This document shows positions 18,121-27,009 of a stretch of DNA of 64,000 nucleotides, piece after piece. The notes beneath the pieces were generated by a model. That model was not told the DNA's origin. It ran no database searches and saw only the letters and a list, made by a program, of their open reading frames with translations. Both the position numbers and the translations under genes were made by a program. Where the stretch lies: contig JAEEZS010000061.1 in NCBI GenBank assembly GCA_016291905.1, positions 1 through 64,000 of the forward strand, read 5' to 3'. Positions within the stretch are counted from its first letter, which is position 1. Each line of letters opens with the position of its first letter. This DNA is from Bacteroidaceae bacterium (GTDB lineage Bacteria; Bacteroidota; Bacteroidia; Bacteroidales; Bacteroidaceae).

Positions 18121-18717
18121 TCCTACTCCTTGTCGGACAATCTCGGCTTCGCCAGTGGTGCAATCGACGATGGTCGAAGGCTCTGTTCCGCCCGTTCCCC
18201 CGTCGATGATGAGGTCCACGACGTCGCCGAAGCGCTCGTCAATCAGTTCGGGATCGGTGAGATAGCCAATGTCATCATCCTCGTCGTAGGGAAGGGTGGT
18301 TGAGAGTAATGGAGCCTCAATCTGGTTACAGATGGCTGTAGCGATGGGATTGTCGGGAATACGTATGCCCACTTCTTTACGGTTGCGGAAGATTTTCGGT
18401 AGCCGACTGCCTGCAGGCAAGATGAACGTAAACGGGCCAGGCAGGTTGCGCCGCATCAGTTTGAACGACGCGTTGTCCACTTTCACATATTCACTGATAG
18501 TGCTCATGTCGGGAAAGACCACCGAGAAACGGTGTTTTCTGGGGTCGAGTCCCTTGATGGCGCAGATGCGCTCAATGGCTCGTTCCTTCAGCGCGTGGCA
18601 GCCGATGGCGTACGTCGTGTCCGTCGGGTAAATGATGACTCCCCCGTCGTTCAGTAGCTCCGCAATTTGTTCCATCACCCGCGGGCTATTATCCTTTGCA
18701 AATAGCTTCTGTAACAT
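18106..18717 (-). CDS. YrdC/Sua5/YciO-family protein (threonylcarbamoyl-AMP synthase-like)
   Basis: The 203 residues carry the YrdC-domain motifs: GGVIIYPTDTTYAIGCHAL, KGLDPRKHRFSVVF, LPGPFTFIL, VGIRIPDNPIATAIC and the late STIVDCTTGEAEIVRQG. TsaC members make the threonylcarbamoyl adenylate used for the t6A modification of tRNA; this one, close to the YciO subgroup in length, may do the same or a related reaction. An in-frame ATG 27 bp upstream is excluded because it overlaps the promoter -7 box; ATG 18717 gives MLQKLFAKD. It is likely an ordinary housekeeping gene. Confidence 0.88.
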   Translation of the reverse strand: MLQKLFAKDNSPRVMEQIAELLNDGGVIIYPTDTTYAIGCHALKERAIERICAIKGLDPRKHRFSVVFPDMSTISEYVKVDNASFKLMRRNLPGPFTFILPAGSRLPKIFRNRKEVGIRIPDNPIATAICNQIEAPLLSTTLPYDEDDDIGYLTDPELIDERFGDVVDLIIDGGTGGTEPSTIVDCTTGEAEIVRQGVGEMID

Positions 18718-18741
18718 GGTACTCTCCGTTTTTTTGATGTG

Positions 18742-18773
18742 CAAAGGTAGTGCGAGCCGAGCGATAATGCAAA
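18742..18773 (-). promoter_or_regulatory. Bacteroidetes promoter for the YrdC-family gene
   Basis: On the minus strand TTTG (18773-18770), 20-bp spacer, TACCTTTG (18749-18742). It fixes the start codon of the downstream gene and may also serve the Wzi-like and lipoprotein genes, which follow with only repeat spacers between. Confidence 0.75.
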
Positions 18774-18795
18774 TTTATTTGCGATTATCCGAGGT

Positions 18796-18834
18796 GAAGC
18801 CTACCTAAAAGCCCTCTAAGGGGGATTAAAGGTA
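18796..18834. repeat. Degenerate intergenic copy of the GAAGCCT...CTAAA...GGGG palindromic repeat
   Basis: The stretch contains GAAGCCTACCTAAAAGCCC, then GGGGGATTAAAGG, with CCTACCT and AGGTAG as outer inverted parts. It resembles the ends of the element inserted in the aminotransferase at 53982-54488. It lies in the 342-bp gap between the YrdC-family and SPFH genes. Confidence 0.5.
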
Positions 18835-18916
18835 GAGCAACGGCGTGAAAAAGACGTTCTTCTATTCGCCTTTCAGCAGCGAAACAAAAAATTTTTTGAA
18901 AAAAGTTGCAAAAAAA

Positions 18917-18949
18917 TTTGGAGGATTGAAAAAAACGGTTGTATCTTTG
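18917..18949 (+). promoter_or_regulatory. Bacteroidetes promoter for the SPFH operon
   Basis: TTTG at 18917-18920, 21-bp spacer, TATCTTTG at 18942-18949. The leader to the ATG at 19060 is about 105 nt, AT-rich and without obvious structure. Confidence 0.72.
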
Positions 18950-19059
18950 CAATATCAAAATGATATCAAACGAAAATCAATTTGAACTAAACAAAAAGAA
19001 GTGATTGTGCGATAAGGAAATACAATAAGTTATTAACCATTTTATAAAACAAAAAGATT

Positions 19060-19986
19060 ATGGAAAAGAAAGAGTTTGTGTTCAAAGGTTTAGTGATGAA
19101 CGGTTTTCTGGCCTTGCTGCTGGGCCTTGTGTTGATGGGAATAGGCGGATGGCTGTTTACGCAGACAGCGGGGGGGCACGATACGATGGCCCTGCTCGGA
19201 GCCTTGTGTGTGCTGCTGGGCTGCCTGATGTTTGGCGGCATCTTCAAGCAGGAGCCCAACGAGGCGAAGGCTATGGTGTTTTTCGGCAAGTATCGCGGGA
19301 CGTTCGAGAAGGACGGCTTCTTCTTCGTCAACCCGTTCCTGAGCCGCAAGGCTGTGTCGCTGCGTGCCCGTAACCTCAACCCCGAGCCTATCAAGGTGAA
19401 CGACAAGATGGGTAACCCCGTGCTCATCGGTATGGTGCTGGTGTGGAAGCTCGAGGATACTTACAAGGCGTTGTTTGAGATTGACTCGCAGGTGAGTGCA
19501 ACGAATGCCAACGTGAAGACGTACATCATGAACGTGCTGGAGAACTTCGTGCGTGTGCAGAGCGACGCTGCCCTTCGCCAGGTGGCAGGCAATTACGCCT
19601 ACGACAATGCTGCCAGCGAGGACGAGCTGACGCTTCGCTCGAATGCCGCTGAGATCAACGAGGAACTGGTGGCGAAGCTCAACGAGCGTCTGGCTATTGC
19701 CGGCATCCACATCATGGAGGCGCGCATCAACTACCTGGCCTATGCGCCTGAGATTGCAGCTGTCATGTTGCGCCGTCAGCAGGCCGACGCCATCATCACG
19801 GCTCGTGAGAAGATTGTTGAGGGTGCCGTCAGCATGGTGAAGATGGCTCTCGACAAGCTGAAGGACGAAGGTGTCGTTGACCTTGACGAGGATAAGAAGG
19901 CTGCTATGGTGAGCAATCTGCTTGTGGTGCTCTGCGGCGATGAACCCGCCCAGCCTGTGGTGAACAGCGGAACTCTCTACAATTAA
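19060..19986 (+). CDS. SPFH/Band 7 domain membrane protein
   Basis: A 308-residue protein with two N-terminal hydrophobic helices (about 12-35 and 43-60), then an SPFH domain: [20 protein letters not shown], then [11 protein letters not shown] and [19 protein letters not shown] helical region follows ([18 protein letters not shown], ending with [18 protein letters not shown]). Such stomatin/prohibitin-like proteins form oligomeric membrane assemblies, often with proteases or stress roles. The following ribbon-helix-helix gene starts 13 bp after the stop and the two are probably co-transcribed. A 7-G run lies at 19170-19176. Confidence 0.9.
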   Translation: MEKKEFVFKGLVMNGFLALLLGLVLMGIGGWLFTQTAGGHDTMALLGALCVLLGCLMFGGIFKQEPNEAKAMVFFGKYRGTFEKDGFFFVNPFLSRKAVSLRARNLNPEPIKVNDKMGNPVLIGMVLVWKLEDTYKALFEIDSQVSATNANVKTYIMNVLENFVRVQSDAALRQVAGNYAYDNAASEDELTLRSNAAEINEELVAKLNERLAIAGIHIMEARINYLAYAPEIAAVMLRRQQADAIITAREKIVEGAVSMVKMALDKLKDEGVVDLDEDKKAAMVSNLLVVLCGDEPAQPVVNSGTLYN

Positions 19987-19999
19987 ACAATAAACTACA

Positions 20000-20206
20000 A
20001 TGCCTGCAAAGGATACAAAAAGTTTCATTCTGCGCATCGATGCTGAAATGATGTCGGCCATTGAGCAATGGGCTGCGGACGAGTTCCGCAGCACCAATGG
20101 CCAGCTGCAATGGATTATCAGCGAGGCGTTGCGCAAGAGTGGGCGACTGAAGGGTCCGAAGGGTGGCAGAAAGGAAACAGACGATGGAACGAAAACATTG
20201 GATTGA
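20000..20206 (+). CDS. Arc-type ribbon-helix-helix DNA-binding protein
   Basis: Sixty-eight residues. The N-terminal strand KSFILRIDAEMMSAIEQWA plus helix EFRSTNGQLQWIISEALRKS fit the Arc/MetJ ribbon-helix-helix fold, which binds DNA as a dimer through the beta strand (FILRID). The C-terminus is basic and glycine-rich. It follows the SPFH gene by 13 bp and overlaps the acyltransferase start by 23 bp in another frame, suggesting tight coupling. It might regulate the operon, or act only as a small partner of the SPFH protein. Confidence 0.8.
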   Translation: MPAKDTKSFILRIDAEMMSAIEQWAADEFRSTNGQLQWIISEALRKSGRLKGPKGGRKETDDGTKTLD

Positions 20207-21299
20207 TAACTTGCGCTGGGTGACGGTACTGTTGGTGTTGCTGTACCACGTTATTTACTTTTACAATAACAAGGGTGTCTTCGGTGGCATCGGAGGCTTT
20301 GGAGATTATCCGCAGAATCCTCAATATCAGGATGTGGTGATGTACATCGTCTATCCTTGGTTCATGCCGCTGCTGTTCCTGCTGGCTGGGGTGAGCGCGC
20401 GCTATGCCCTCCAGAGGCAATCTGCCAAAGAGTGGTTCGGGAGCCGCACGCGCAAGCTGCTGGTGCCGGGTACGATAGGCTTGTTCGTATTCCATTGGAT
20501 GGTGGGATACTTCAATACGATGGTGGCAGGACAGGGCGAAATGCTGGCAGCGGTCCCTGGCCCCGGCAAGTATATCATGTGCGTCCTCAGCGGCACGGGG
20601 CCGCTGTGGTTCATTCAGGTGCTGTGGCTGCTGTGCCTGGTGCTGCTGCTGGTGCGTGTGCTGGACAGGAAAAACAGGTTCTGGAACTGGTGCGGTAAAG
20701 CGGGTATCGTGGTCATCGTCCTGCTGGGCGTGCTCTTCTGGGTAGGTGAGCAGACGCTGGTGCGCAATCCCCGTCCCGAATCTGCGGACGGTCTCTGGAA
20801 CCTCTACAAACCGCTGTTCTACCTGGTGCCGTTCCTGCTGGGCTACTTCGTGTTCTCGCACGATGCCGTGCAGGACAAGGTGCGCAAGGCGTGGATTCCG
20901 CTGACGGCCTGCTCCGTTGTGGCGGGAGTCGTGCTCATCGTCACCACCTTCGGGCAGGATAATACCTCGCCTCAGTATCTTGCGAGTCCGCTCAACTGCC
21001 TTTACGGCTGGCTGATGTGCCTTGGACTGATGGGTTGGTTCCATGCCAAGTTCGACCGCACGAGCCGATTTGCTGCCTACATGACGCGCTCGAGCTACGG
21101 CCTCTACATCGTTCACTACCTGGTCGTTGCCAGCCTGGGCTACATGATGAAAACCTACACCCAGCTGCCCCCTGTGGCCATGTACCTCCTCCTCGGCGTT
21201 GCCGTCTTCACCCTCTCCCCGCTGTTGTACGAAATCCTACGCCGCATCCCCTTCGTGCGCTGGTGTGTGTTTGGAATAAAAAAGAAATCAACTAAATAG
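20184..21299 (+). CDS. Acyltransferase_3 family integral membrane acyltransferase
   Basis: About 371 residues with ten or so transmembrane helices and the N-terminal signature of acyltransferase family 3 (MERKHWIDNLRWVTVLLVLL, followed by YHVIYFY with the expected His). Later segments include PWFMPLLFLLAGVSARYAL and SRTRKLLVPGTIG. Members O-acylate sugars, peptides or lipids at the membrane. I choose ATG 20184, preceded by AAGGAAACAG, over a GTG 21 bp upstream; it overlaps the ribbon-helix-helix gene by 23 bp. The substrate is unknown and there is no clear link to the polysaccharide loci. Confidence 0.85.
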   Translation: MERKHWIDNLRWVTVLLVLLYHVIYFYNNKGVFGGIGGFGDYPQNPQYQDVVMYIVYPWFMPLLFLLAGVSARYALQRQSAKEWFGSRTRKLLVPGTIGLFVFHWMVGYFNTMVAGQGEMLAAVPGPGKYIMCVLSGTGPLWFIQVLWLLCLVLLLVRVLDRKNRFWNWCGKAGIVVIVLLGVLFWVGEQTLVRNPRPESADGLWNLYKPLFYLVPFLLGYFVFSHDAVQDKVRKAWIPLTACSVVAGVVLIVTTFGQDNTSPQYLASPLNCLYGWLMCLGLMGWFHAKFDRTSRFAAYMTRSSYGLYIVHYLVVASLGYMMKTYTQLPPVAMYLLLGVAVFTLSPLLYEILRRIPFVRWCVFGIKKKSTK

Positions 21300-21309
21300 G
21301 AACAGACAA

Positions 21310-22185
21310 ATGAAAAAGACTAAAAAGCAAATCGCCCTCTTCCTTGTGCTGACGTTCGTGCTCAGCTGGGCGTATATGTTCGGAGCTGTCATTCCCTCCA
21401 TGCGCAGTCTAGGACCCGAGAGCACGGACATGCAGCGGGGTCTTTCTGCCGCCATGTTGGCGCTGGTGATGTTCTTCCCCACGATTGGCGTGCTGCTGAC
21501 GCGCTTGATTACAAAGGATTGGACGGACTGCAAGCTCCGCCTCAACCTGAAGGGTAATGCCGCGCCCTATCTCATTGGGTGGTTTGGGCCGTTGGTGCTC
21601 ACCATCATCGGCGTGGCAATTTACTTTGCCGTCTATCCTCAGCAGTTCACGACGGCAACCTTCATGGAGAAGCCCTGGGGTGTGCTCCTCGTGCTTGTTG
21701 CCCCGTTGTTGAACCTCGTCAACTGCTTCGGCGAGGAGTGGGGCTGGCGGGGATTCCTTTTCCCGAAGATGCGTAAGAGCCGCTCGTTCAACCGTACGTC
21801 GCTGATTGTCGGCCTCATCTGGGGTCTCTGGCATGCGCCCGTTATTGCCTACGGCCACAACTACGGTAAGGTTGTCGGCACAGACCCGTGGGGCGACATC
21901 GTGTTGGCCATCGTCGCGATGTGCGTGTTCTGCATCATACTTACATTCCTTTTTGGCTACATCTCCGAGAAGACCGACAGCGTGTGGCCTGCCGTGCTGG
22001 CACACGGTAGCGTGAATGGGGGTGCCGGCCTCGGCCTGCTGTTCCTCACTTCGCCCGAGGCTGCCAACGCCTTTATCGGCCCCACGCCCGTAGGCATCAT
22101 CGGCGCCATCCCCTTCATCCTCGTTGCTCTCTGGATTGCAGTAGTAGTCACAAAGCGAGAGAAGGAAAAGAGTTCGTCTTGCTGA
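21310..22185 (+). CDS. CPBP family intramembrane metalloprotease
   Basis: A multi-spanning membrane protein of 291 residues with the CPBP (CAAX protease/bacteriocin-processing) motifs: FGEEWGWRGFLFP (EExxxR), GLIWGLWHAPVIAYG (FxxxH type), and a third motif VLAHGSVNG. These residues form the metal-dependent active site. Members process prenylated or other membrane peptides, or act in bacteriocin self-immunity. It starts 10 bp after the acyltransferase stop and ends the operon before a strong terminator. The target is unknown. Confidence 0.88.
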   Translation: MKKTKKQIALFLVLTFVLSWAYMFGAVIPSMRSLGPESTDMQRGLSAAMLALVMFFPTIGVLLTRLITKDWTDCKLRLNLKGNAAPYLIGWFGPLVLTIIGVAIYFAVYPQQFTTATFMEKPWGVLLVLVAPLLNLVNCFGEEWGWRGFLFPKMRKSRSFNRTSLIVGLIWGLWHAPVIAYGHNYGKVVGTDPWGDIVLAIVAMCVFCIILTFLFGYISEKTDSVWPAVLAHGSVNGGAGLGLLFLTSPEAANAFIGPTPVGIIGAIPFILVALWIAVVVTKREKEKSSSC

Positions 22186-22221
22186 AAGGTGCGATAGAAG
22201 AGCAAACGCTTTAAACTAACA

Positions 22222-22259
22222 AATCAGGCGCTTGGAGTTCTTGCTTCAAGCGCCTGATT
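22222..22259. terminator. Bidirectional intrinsic terminator
   Basis: A perfect 13-bp stem (AATCAGGCGCTTG with its complement) and a 12-nt loop lie between the convergent CPBP and secreted-protein genes. The minus-strand side continues into an A/T stretch; the stem can be lengthened with CTAAC/GTTAG. Confidence 0.8.
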
Positions 22260-22279
22260 CGTTAGGAATCAAAGAATTT

Positions 22280-23704
22280 TTACTTTACCAGCACCTTTTT
22301 TCCTGACACGATGTAGATTCCCTTGGCGGGGTAGTCGGTGTGGCGACCATCGAGCGTGTGGATGTCAGTCTGCGAGTCAGTCGTTACTGTGGCAATACCG
22401 TTGACCTCAAAGACAGCGGTAATGTGGACGTCGTGGTCGGGCATAGTGAAATAGGTGTGGGCGGATTCGGGCGCGTTGATGACGACATCTTCCTCAGCAG
22501 CCGTCCAGCCCTTGAACAGCCATTCGTCGGTGGGGTTGGCATGGAGATATACACGCTCGCCGGGCTTCGCTTTGTCGGCAGAGATTTTTGCCATCCCTTC
22601 GGCGCCCACAGAGTTTAGGAACACGTTGCGCGGCTCGGGCTCGTTGGGGTCGGTGCTGATGACGGGTATCTCGAGGGTATTGAGTATGCGCTCAATCTTA
22701 TCGACAGACGTCAAGCGGATGTTGGTGACGTAGAAGAGATAGCGCCCTGCGGGGACAACCGTTTCGGAGGTTAAGCGGATGTGTACGATGGCGCCCGACG
22801 TGCCGCGTATGGAGTCGAGCGTCATGGAGTAGATGACCACACGCGGAGTCCCCCAGTCGCCCTTGCCGATGGCCATCTGGTGCGATGGCAGTCGTTCCTT
22901 GTTTAGCTCAATCGAGATGTCGATGCCGTCGCCCGTCATCCCTTCGGTGACGGGGACGACGTCCATCTGGAGGGCGGTGTATCGCAGATAGTCGTCGGTG
23001 CTCTCAAGGGCGAGGTCGAGGTCCCACTGCTGGCCCTTGACGACCTCGGTGACGGTGCAGACAAGCGAGTCACGGTGGTTTTCAAGGCGTTCGCGTTCCT
23101 CTTCTTCCTTCTGTTTCTCCTCGTCGAGACGGACGGCGTCGTCAATGATAATCTTTGCCGGGGCTACGGCGTTGTAGCGGCTGACATAGCCGAAGGCAAA
23201 GTCTTTCATCGACTTAGGTAGGCTGACATCAATGTAATGCTCGCCCGTGGTTTCATCGCGATACGACCAGAGAGAATGGAAGTAAGTGCCGTAGCTGTTG
23301 TCGCAAATGTTCTTCATCGGTCCCTCCGTTGGCTCCTGGGCGTTGGTGCTGAAATTCCGTGCTGTGAGTGACAGCATAGTGCCTTGGCCGTCGTAGATGT
23401 AGAACTCAGCCAAGGCGAAGCAGGGATAGCCGCCACCGCTGTCGCCTGACGTGGTTTCGGGCACGATGAAACGCAACCGCTTGACGTCGTTTTCCAGATG
23501 GAAGGTGGGCGAGGTGTAGAAGTAGTGCTCCTTAAAATCCTCGAACGAAAACGAGTAGGTGTCGCAAAGTCCGTCGTCGAGGGTAAGCGTGATAGGCAAC
23601 GTGTCGTAGGCGGCAACCGTTAGACTGAAAAAGAGGGAAATAAGGAGAAAGAACGGCCTTCGGTCTGTTGAACGCTTTGCTGTGGATATGGTTTTGCTTT
23701 TCAT
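22280..23704 (-). CDS. Secreted protein, third gene of the CotH operon
   Basis: A 474-residue protein with a signal peptide (FFLLISLFFSLTVAA). Residues 30-180 look like a beta-sandwich carbohydrate-binding (F5/8-type) region (LENDVKRLRFIVPETT, CFALAEFYIYDG), similar to a segment of the 1053-residue neighbour (RRLRFELTEAEH, LALAEFRLL). A charged helix (EEKQKEEEERERLENH), a central beta domain and a Listeria-repeat-like module (GERVYLHANPTDEWLFKGWT) follow. It ends TDIHTLDGRHTDYPAKGIYI plus GKKVLVK, a surface-sorting-type tail. It probably acts outside the cell beside the CotH proteins. Exact function unknown. Confidence 0.75.
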   Translation of the reverse strand: MKSKTISTAKRSTDRRPFFLLISLFFSLTVAAYDTLPITLTLDDGLCDTYSFSFEDFKEHYFYTSPTFHLENDVKRLRFIVPETTSGDSGGGYPCFALAEFYIYDGQGTMLSLTARNFSTNAQEPTEGPMKNICDNSYGTYFHSLWSYRDETTGEHYIDVSLPKSMKDFAFGYVSRYNAVAPAKIIIDDAVRLDEEKQKEEEERERLENHRDSLVCTVTEVVKGQQWDLDLALESTDDYLRYTALQMDVVPVTEGMTGDGIDISIELNKERLPSHQMAIGKGDWGTPRVVIYSMTLDSIRGTSGAIVHIRLTSETVVPAGRYLFYVTNIRLTSVDKIERILNTLEIPVISTDPNEPEPRNVFLNSVGAEGMAKISADKAKPGERVYLHANPTDEWLFKGWTAAEEDVVINAPESAHTYFTMPDHDVHITAVFEVNGIATVTTDSQTDIHTLDGRHTDYPAKGIYIVSGKKVLVK

Positions 23705-23708
23705 TTTT

Positions 23709-23745
23709 TCTTAATTCTTAATTCTTAACTCTTAACTCTTAACTG
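23709..23745. repeat. Heptamer repeat (AATTCTT / AACTCTT)
   Basis: About five tandem units fill the spacer between the 1053-residue CotH gene and the downstream secreted-protein gene. On the transcribed strand each unit contains TAA (AAGAGTT repeated), giving stops in all three frames. Confidence 0.85.
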
Positions 23746-23757
23746 AATACGTCTCGC

Positions 23758-26700
23758 TTAGAGGATGATGACTTTCGTTTTGTTGACGATGTAGATACCT
23801 GTGGGTAGTTCCACCGTAGTGGTGCCGGGCTGGACGTCAATCGTGCGGACGAGGATGCCGTCGGCAGAGTAGATGTTGATGGTCGTTGCCTCAATCGCGG
23901 TGATGGTGAGCGCGTGTCCGCCCTCAATGCTCGAGACGGCCAGCTGGCTGTTGAGTCCTGTGCTGAGGCGGAAGGCGGCCGAGCGGCTGCGGACCTTATG
24001 CTCGTCGCCATCGGGAGTGGCAATGAGGGCGTCAGTGAGCGTGACGATGCGGTTGCTCTCCTTGATAACGGCGTCGGGGCGGACGGTCAGGCGCAGCATG
24101 CTCCCTGCCACAAGGGGTTTGTTGGCATCAGAATATATAAGTACGCGCGCGCAATGGTCATCGAGTGGGGTGGTGACGATGTTATGGGTGAACAGGTTGT
24201 CGGTGATAGTAGCTTTCTCCAGCGTCATACCCTCGGGGAGAGTGATGACAAACTCAATGGCCGTATAGGCGATCTCGTCGTCGGCATCATCGACAGGCAC
24301 CAGCTGCACGTCCACATCAGTAGGTTCGCCTGTGCGGGCCTCGAAGCTGTTGAGGGCAAACTCCATCTCGGCGGGTGTCTGACGTCGGTACGAAGGCGCC
24401 TTTGCATCGGCCTTCAGCACAAATTCGATGACGCTTACAAGGTCGGTTACGGTGATAAAACCGTTCTTGTCCACATCGGCCTGTTTGAAGTGGAAGTCCT
24501 CGGGCTGCTCGCCCAGCAGGTAGCTCAGCAGGCATACGACATCGGAGACGGAATAGACGCCGTCCATATTGACGTCGCCAATGGAGAGGTAGGGCGTATC
24601 GTCATCAAGGTCAAAGACCTCAATGTTGTCCATAATCCATTGGGTACGCTGGTCGAACCACCGCTGGATTTGCGGCAGCTGGCTGGCGTAGTTCCGTCCG
24701 TCACCCCAGATGTTGGCATTGGTGAGATACGAGCTGTTGGCGTAGTTGAGGTAGTCCTCGGGGTACTCAAGGAACTCCTCGTAGTAATTGCGCATGAACT
24801 CCACCCACACGCGGAAGTGGGCTTTGCGTACCTCAGCGCTATTGTCGAGCATGGCCATGAAGAAGTTGTTGCCCGATTGTCCCGTCATCTTGCTAAAGAT
24901 GGAAGCGGTGGCGTCGCGCACGAAATACTGCGAGCTGTTCTCATAGCCATAGGCCCAGTCAAGGTCCCACACGGGGCCAAAGACATACTTCGACTCAGGG
25001 TCCTCGTAGTTCTCGCGGTAGAGGAATGTGCTCTTCGGGTGGCCCAGCTCCATGTTGTTGATAAGGTTGTTCACCATGAAGAAGCGGGCGAAGGCATCAA
25101 CGTCCATCATCTCCTCGTAGCCATCCTGGTTCATCAGGGCGTCAGTGAAGGCGTTGAACTGGTCTTGAATGGTCTGGAAACGTTCGTCGGCATCGTCCCA
25201 GAAAATTTCCTCGGTGAGGTCAGGGTCTTTGACGTTGACGGGCAGCGAGTAGGGGCGTGAGTAGAAGCGGTAGTCCTCGTCGAAATATTGGTCGAGCTCC
25301 AGCATGTAGCTGGTCATCTCATCGGCATCGATGCTGTTGTTGCGCAGGCCCACCTTTTCGGTGAAGGTGTAGCTGCCGCGGTATTCGCCATTGATGTAGA
25401 GGTCAACGGGGATGACATGGTTGGCGCCGGCAGTGCCCACCATGCGGGCAGCCTTCATGCCGATGGCGTTCACCATCATCGAGCCGCGCTGGGCGTTAGC
25501 GATGAGGCACCAGCTCTTGCCCTTCGTGAGCCCGAAGGGTTTGACCTTCTCGTTGAACTTGATGTTGTACGGACTCTTGCCCCAGGTGCCAGCCCAGCTG
25601 CTGTTGCCACGTCCCTTAATCCAGATACTGTCCTCCAGGTTGTCAAAGACGCCGTTGCCGTCGAGGCGGAAATTGGCGTGGAGGTAGTAGTCCTTGCTGC
25701 TTACCATGCGTCCATCGTCAATGTCAATGTCGATGCGGGGCACGCCGGGTGCGCGGTCAGTGAGCCAGTCAATGCGCACGGTGTAGTCGTGGCCATAGGG
25801 CTTCATCCCATACCACCATTCAGCCGCATGTATCAGCTCAGCAGGCTTGATGAGCACCTTTTCATCACCGTTCACCTTCAGCAGGCGGAACTCAGCCAAG
25901 GCGAGGTAGGGGAGGACGAAGCCGTCGGGCTGCATCTTTGTGTGCTCGGCCTCGGTAAGTTCGAAGCGCAGACGGCGGTAGCTGCCGTCGAGCGTGATGC
26001 TGGGCGAGGTGTATTCACTATTACCTGCGCCAGTGGGCATACCGTCCTCGACGCCTATCTTGCGCTGGGCTTTCCACACGCCGTCGTCACCTGCTGCCCA
26101 GATGGTGAAGGCAAGCGGGTTGTAGTTATCGAGGGGACGCGAGCAGTAGTAAAACTGGAACACGCTGATGGGTTCGTCAAGCACGATGTCCAGGCAGACA
26201 TTCTCGCTCTTCTGCTGATAGGTGCCATTTGAGCCCCAGGTAGATTGATGGTAAGTACTCCAGTCGCCATCGAGCATCGTCTCCAGTCCTTCGCTCTCGG
26301 GGTAGTTCGAGGGTTGGTTGGTGCTGAGCATATCGGCGCGGAGGGGAATTTCCTCGATGGGCTCGCTCCAGACCTCCTCGCTCCACTCTTCGTCGCTGAT
26401 TTTCTCCATCGCGAAGATGCTGTCGCCCGGAAGGGAGACGGTGTAGGTGATGTCTCGGTCGAAGCGTGGGCGAGAAATCTTCGACTTCTGCTCGACGTTG
26501 CCGATAAAGACACGGGCATCCTCGTCACTCAGCTTAAACGAAGGCGTAAGTCGTTTGCCGATAGCGGGAACGGTGAACACCATCGTGTCGGCAATCTCAA
26601 CATCTTCAATATCAATGGAAAGGTTCTCGTTAAACTTGTTGTTGAACTTGAACGAAGTGAACTCCGGTAGGTCAGGACCGTAGTAGCTGACAGAGTCGAT

Positions 26701-26919
26701 GTCGTTCTTTTGGTATGAGACAGTGCTGTCGTTTATGAGCGTCAGCCGGACATACGACTTGAGGTCGAGATTGACCTCTTTGATGTACTCTGGCGGGAAA
26801 GCCTTGATACCACCGTCGGTGAAGTAGATGAAGAGCGTGCTCTCAAGTTTCTCTTGGGCGAAGCCCGGAAGAGCCAACAGACAAAACGCTGCAAGTAAAA
26901 CTTTATTTTTCATTTTCAT
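23758..26919 (-). CDS. CotH-like kinase-fold protein with dockerin and cohesin-like modules
   Basis: Signal peptide (VLLAAFCLLALPGFA), N-terminal beta domain (LESTLFIYFTDGGIKAFPPE), an F5/8-like region (about 200-340), then a CotH domain (about 390-740): IWIKGRGNSSWAGTWGKSPY, GHPKSTFLYREN and FGPVWDLDWAYGYE. Near residues 780-835 two dockerin-type calcium repeats appear (GDVNMDGVYSVSDVVCL; ADVDKNGFITVTDLVSVIE), followed by a cohesin-like beta domain (about 840-975) and a C-terminal tail GIYIVNKTKVIIL. CotH proteins are atypical kinases; rumen and gut Bacteroidetes carry many secreted ones. Dockerin and cohesin-like modules in one chain suggest self-assembly or binding to partners, which is inference. 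Confidence 0.87.
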   Translation of the reverse strand: MKMKNKVLLAAFCLLALPGFAQEKLESTLFIYFTDGGIKAFPPEYIKEVNLDLKSYVRLTLINDSTVSYQKNDIDSVSYYGPDLPEFTSFKFNNKFNENLSIDIEDVEIADTMVFTVPAIGKRLTPSFKLSDEDARVFIGNVEQKSKISRPRFDRDITYTVSLPGDSIFAMEKISDEEWSEEVWSEPIEEIPLRADMLSTNQPSNYPESEGLETMLDGDWSTYHQSTWGSNGTYQQKSENVCLDIVLDEPISVFQFYYCSRPLDNYNPLAFTIWAAGDDGVWKAQRKIGVEDGMPTGAGNSEYTSPSITLDGSYRRLRFELTEAEHTKMQPDGFVLPYLALAEFRLLKVNGDEKVLIKPAELIHAAEWWYGMKPYGHDYTVRIDWLTDRAPGVPRIDIDIDDGRMVSSKDYYLHANFRLDGNGVFDNLEDSIWIKGRGNSSWAGTWGKSPYNIKFNEKVKPFGLTKGKSWCLIANAQRGSMMVNAIGMKAARMVGTAGANHVIPVDLYINGEYRGSYTFTEKVGLRNNSIDADEMTSYMLELDQYFDEDYRFYSRPYSLPVNVKDPDLTEEIFWDDADERFQTIQDQFNAFTDALMNQDGYEEMMDVDAFARFFMVNNLINNMELGHPKSTFLYRENYEDPESKYVFGPVWDLDWAYGYENSSQYFVRDATASIFSKMTGQSGNNFFMAMLDNSAEVRKAHFRVWVEFMRNYYEEFLEYPEDYLNYANSSYLTNANIWGDGRNYASQLPQIQRWFDQRTQWIMDNIEVFDLDDDTPYLSIGDVNMDGVYSVSDVVCLLSYLLGEQPEDFHFKQADVDKNGFITVTDLVSVIEFVLKADAKAPSYRRQTPAEMEFALNSFEARTGEPTDVDVQLVPVDDADDEIAYTAIEFVITLPEGMTLEKATITDNLFTHNIVTTPLDDHCARVLIYSDANKPLVAGSMLRLTVRPDAVIKESNRIVTLTDALIATPDGDEHKVRSRSAAFRLSTGLNSQLAVSSIEGGHALTITAIEATTINIYSADGILVRTIDVQPGTTTVELPTGIYIVNKTKVIIL

Positions 26920-26937
26920 ATTATATTTCTCTAACTT

Positions 26938-27006
26938 ATAACCTCTAACCTCTAATCTCTAATCTCTAACCGTTAACCGCTAACCTTTAACCCTTAACCC
27001 ATAACC
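26938..27006. repeat. Heptamer repeat (CTAACCT and variants)
   Basis: About ten degenerate units (TAACCTC, TAATCTC, TAACCGT, TAACCCT) fill the spacer between the two CotH genes. On the plus strand this is the CTAACC series seen in locus 2. Confidence 0.85.
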
Positions 27007-27009
27007 TTA

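Noticed and set aside
19090..21116. Long minus-strand ORFs opposite the SPFH and acyltransferase genes
   Set aside because: Rich in His, Gln and Leu with no recognisable motifs; explained by the codon pattern of the plus-strand genes.
23914..25260. A 448-residue plus-strand ORF opposite the large CotH gene
   Set aside because: It lies wholly antisense to a well-supported gene and has the Val/His-rich composition of a shadow frame.
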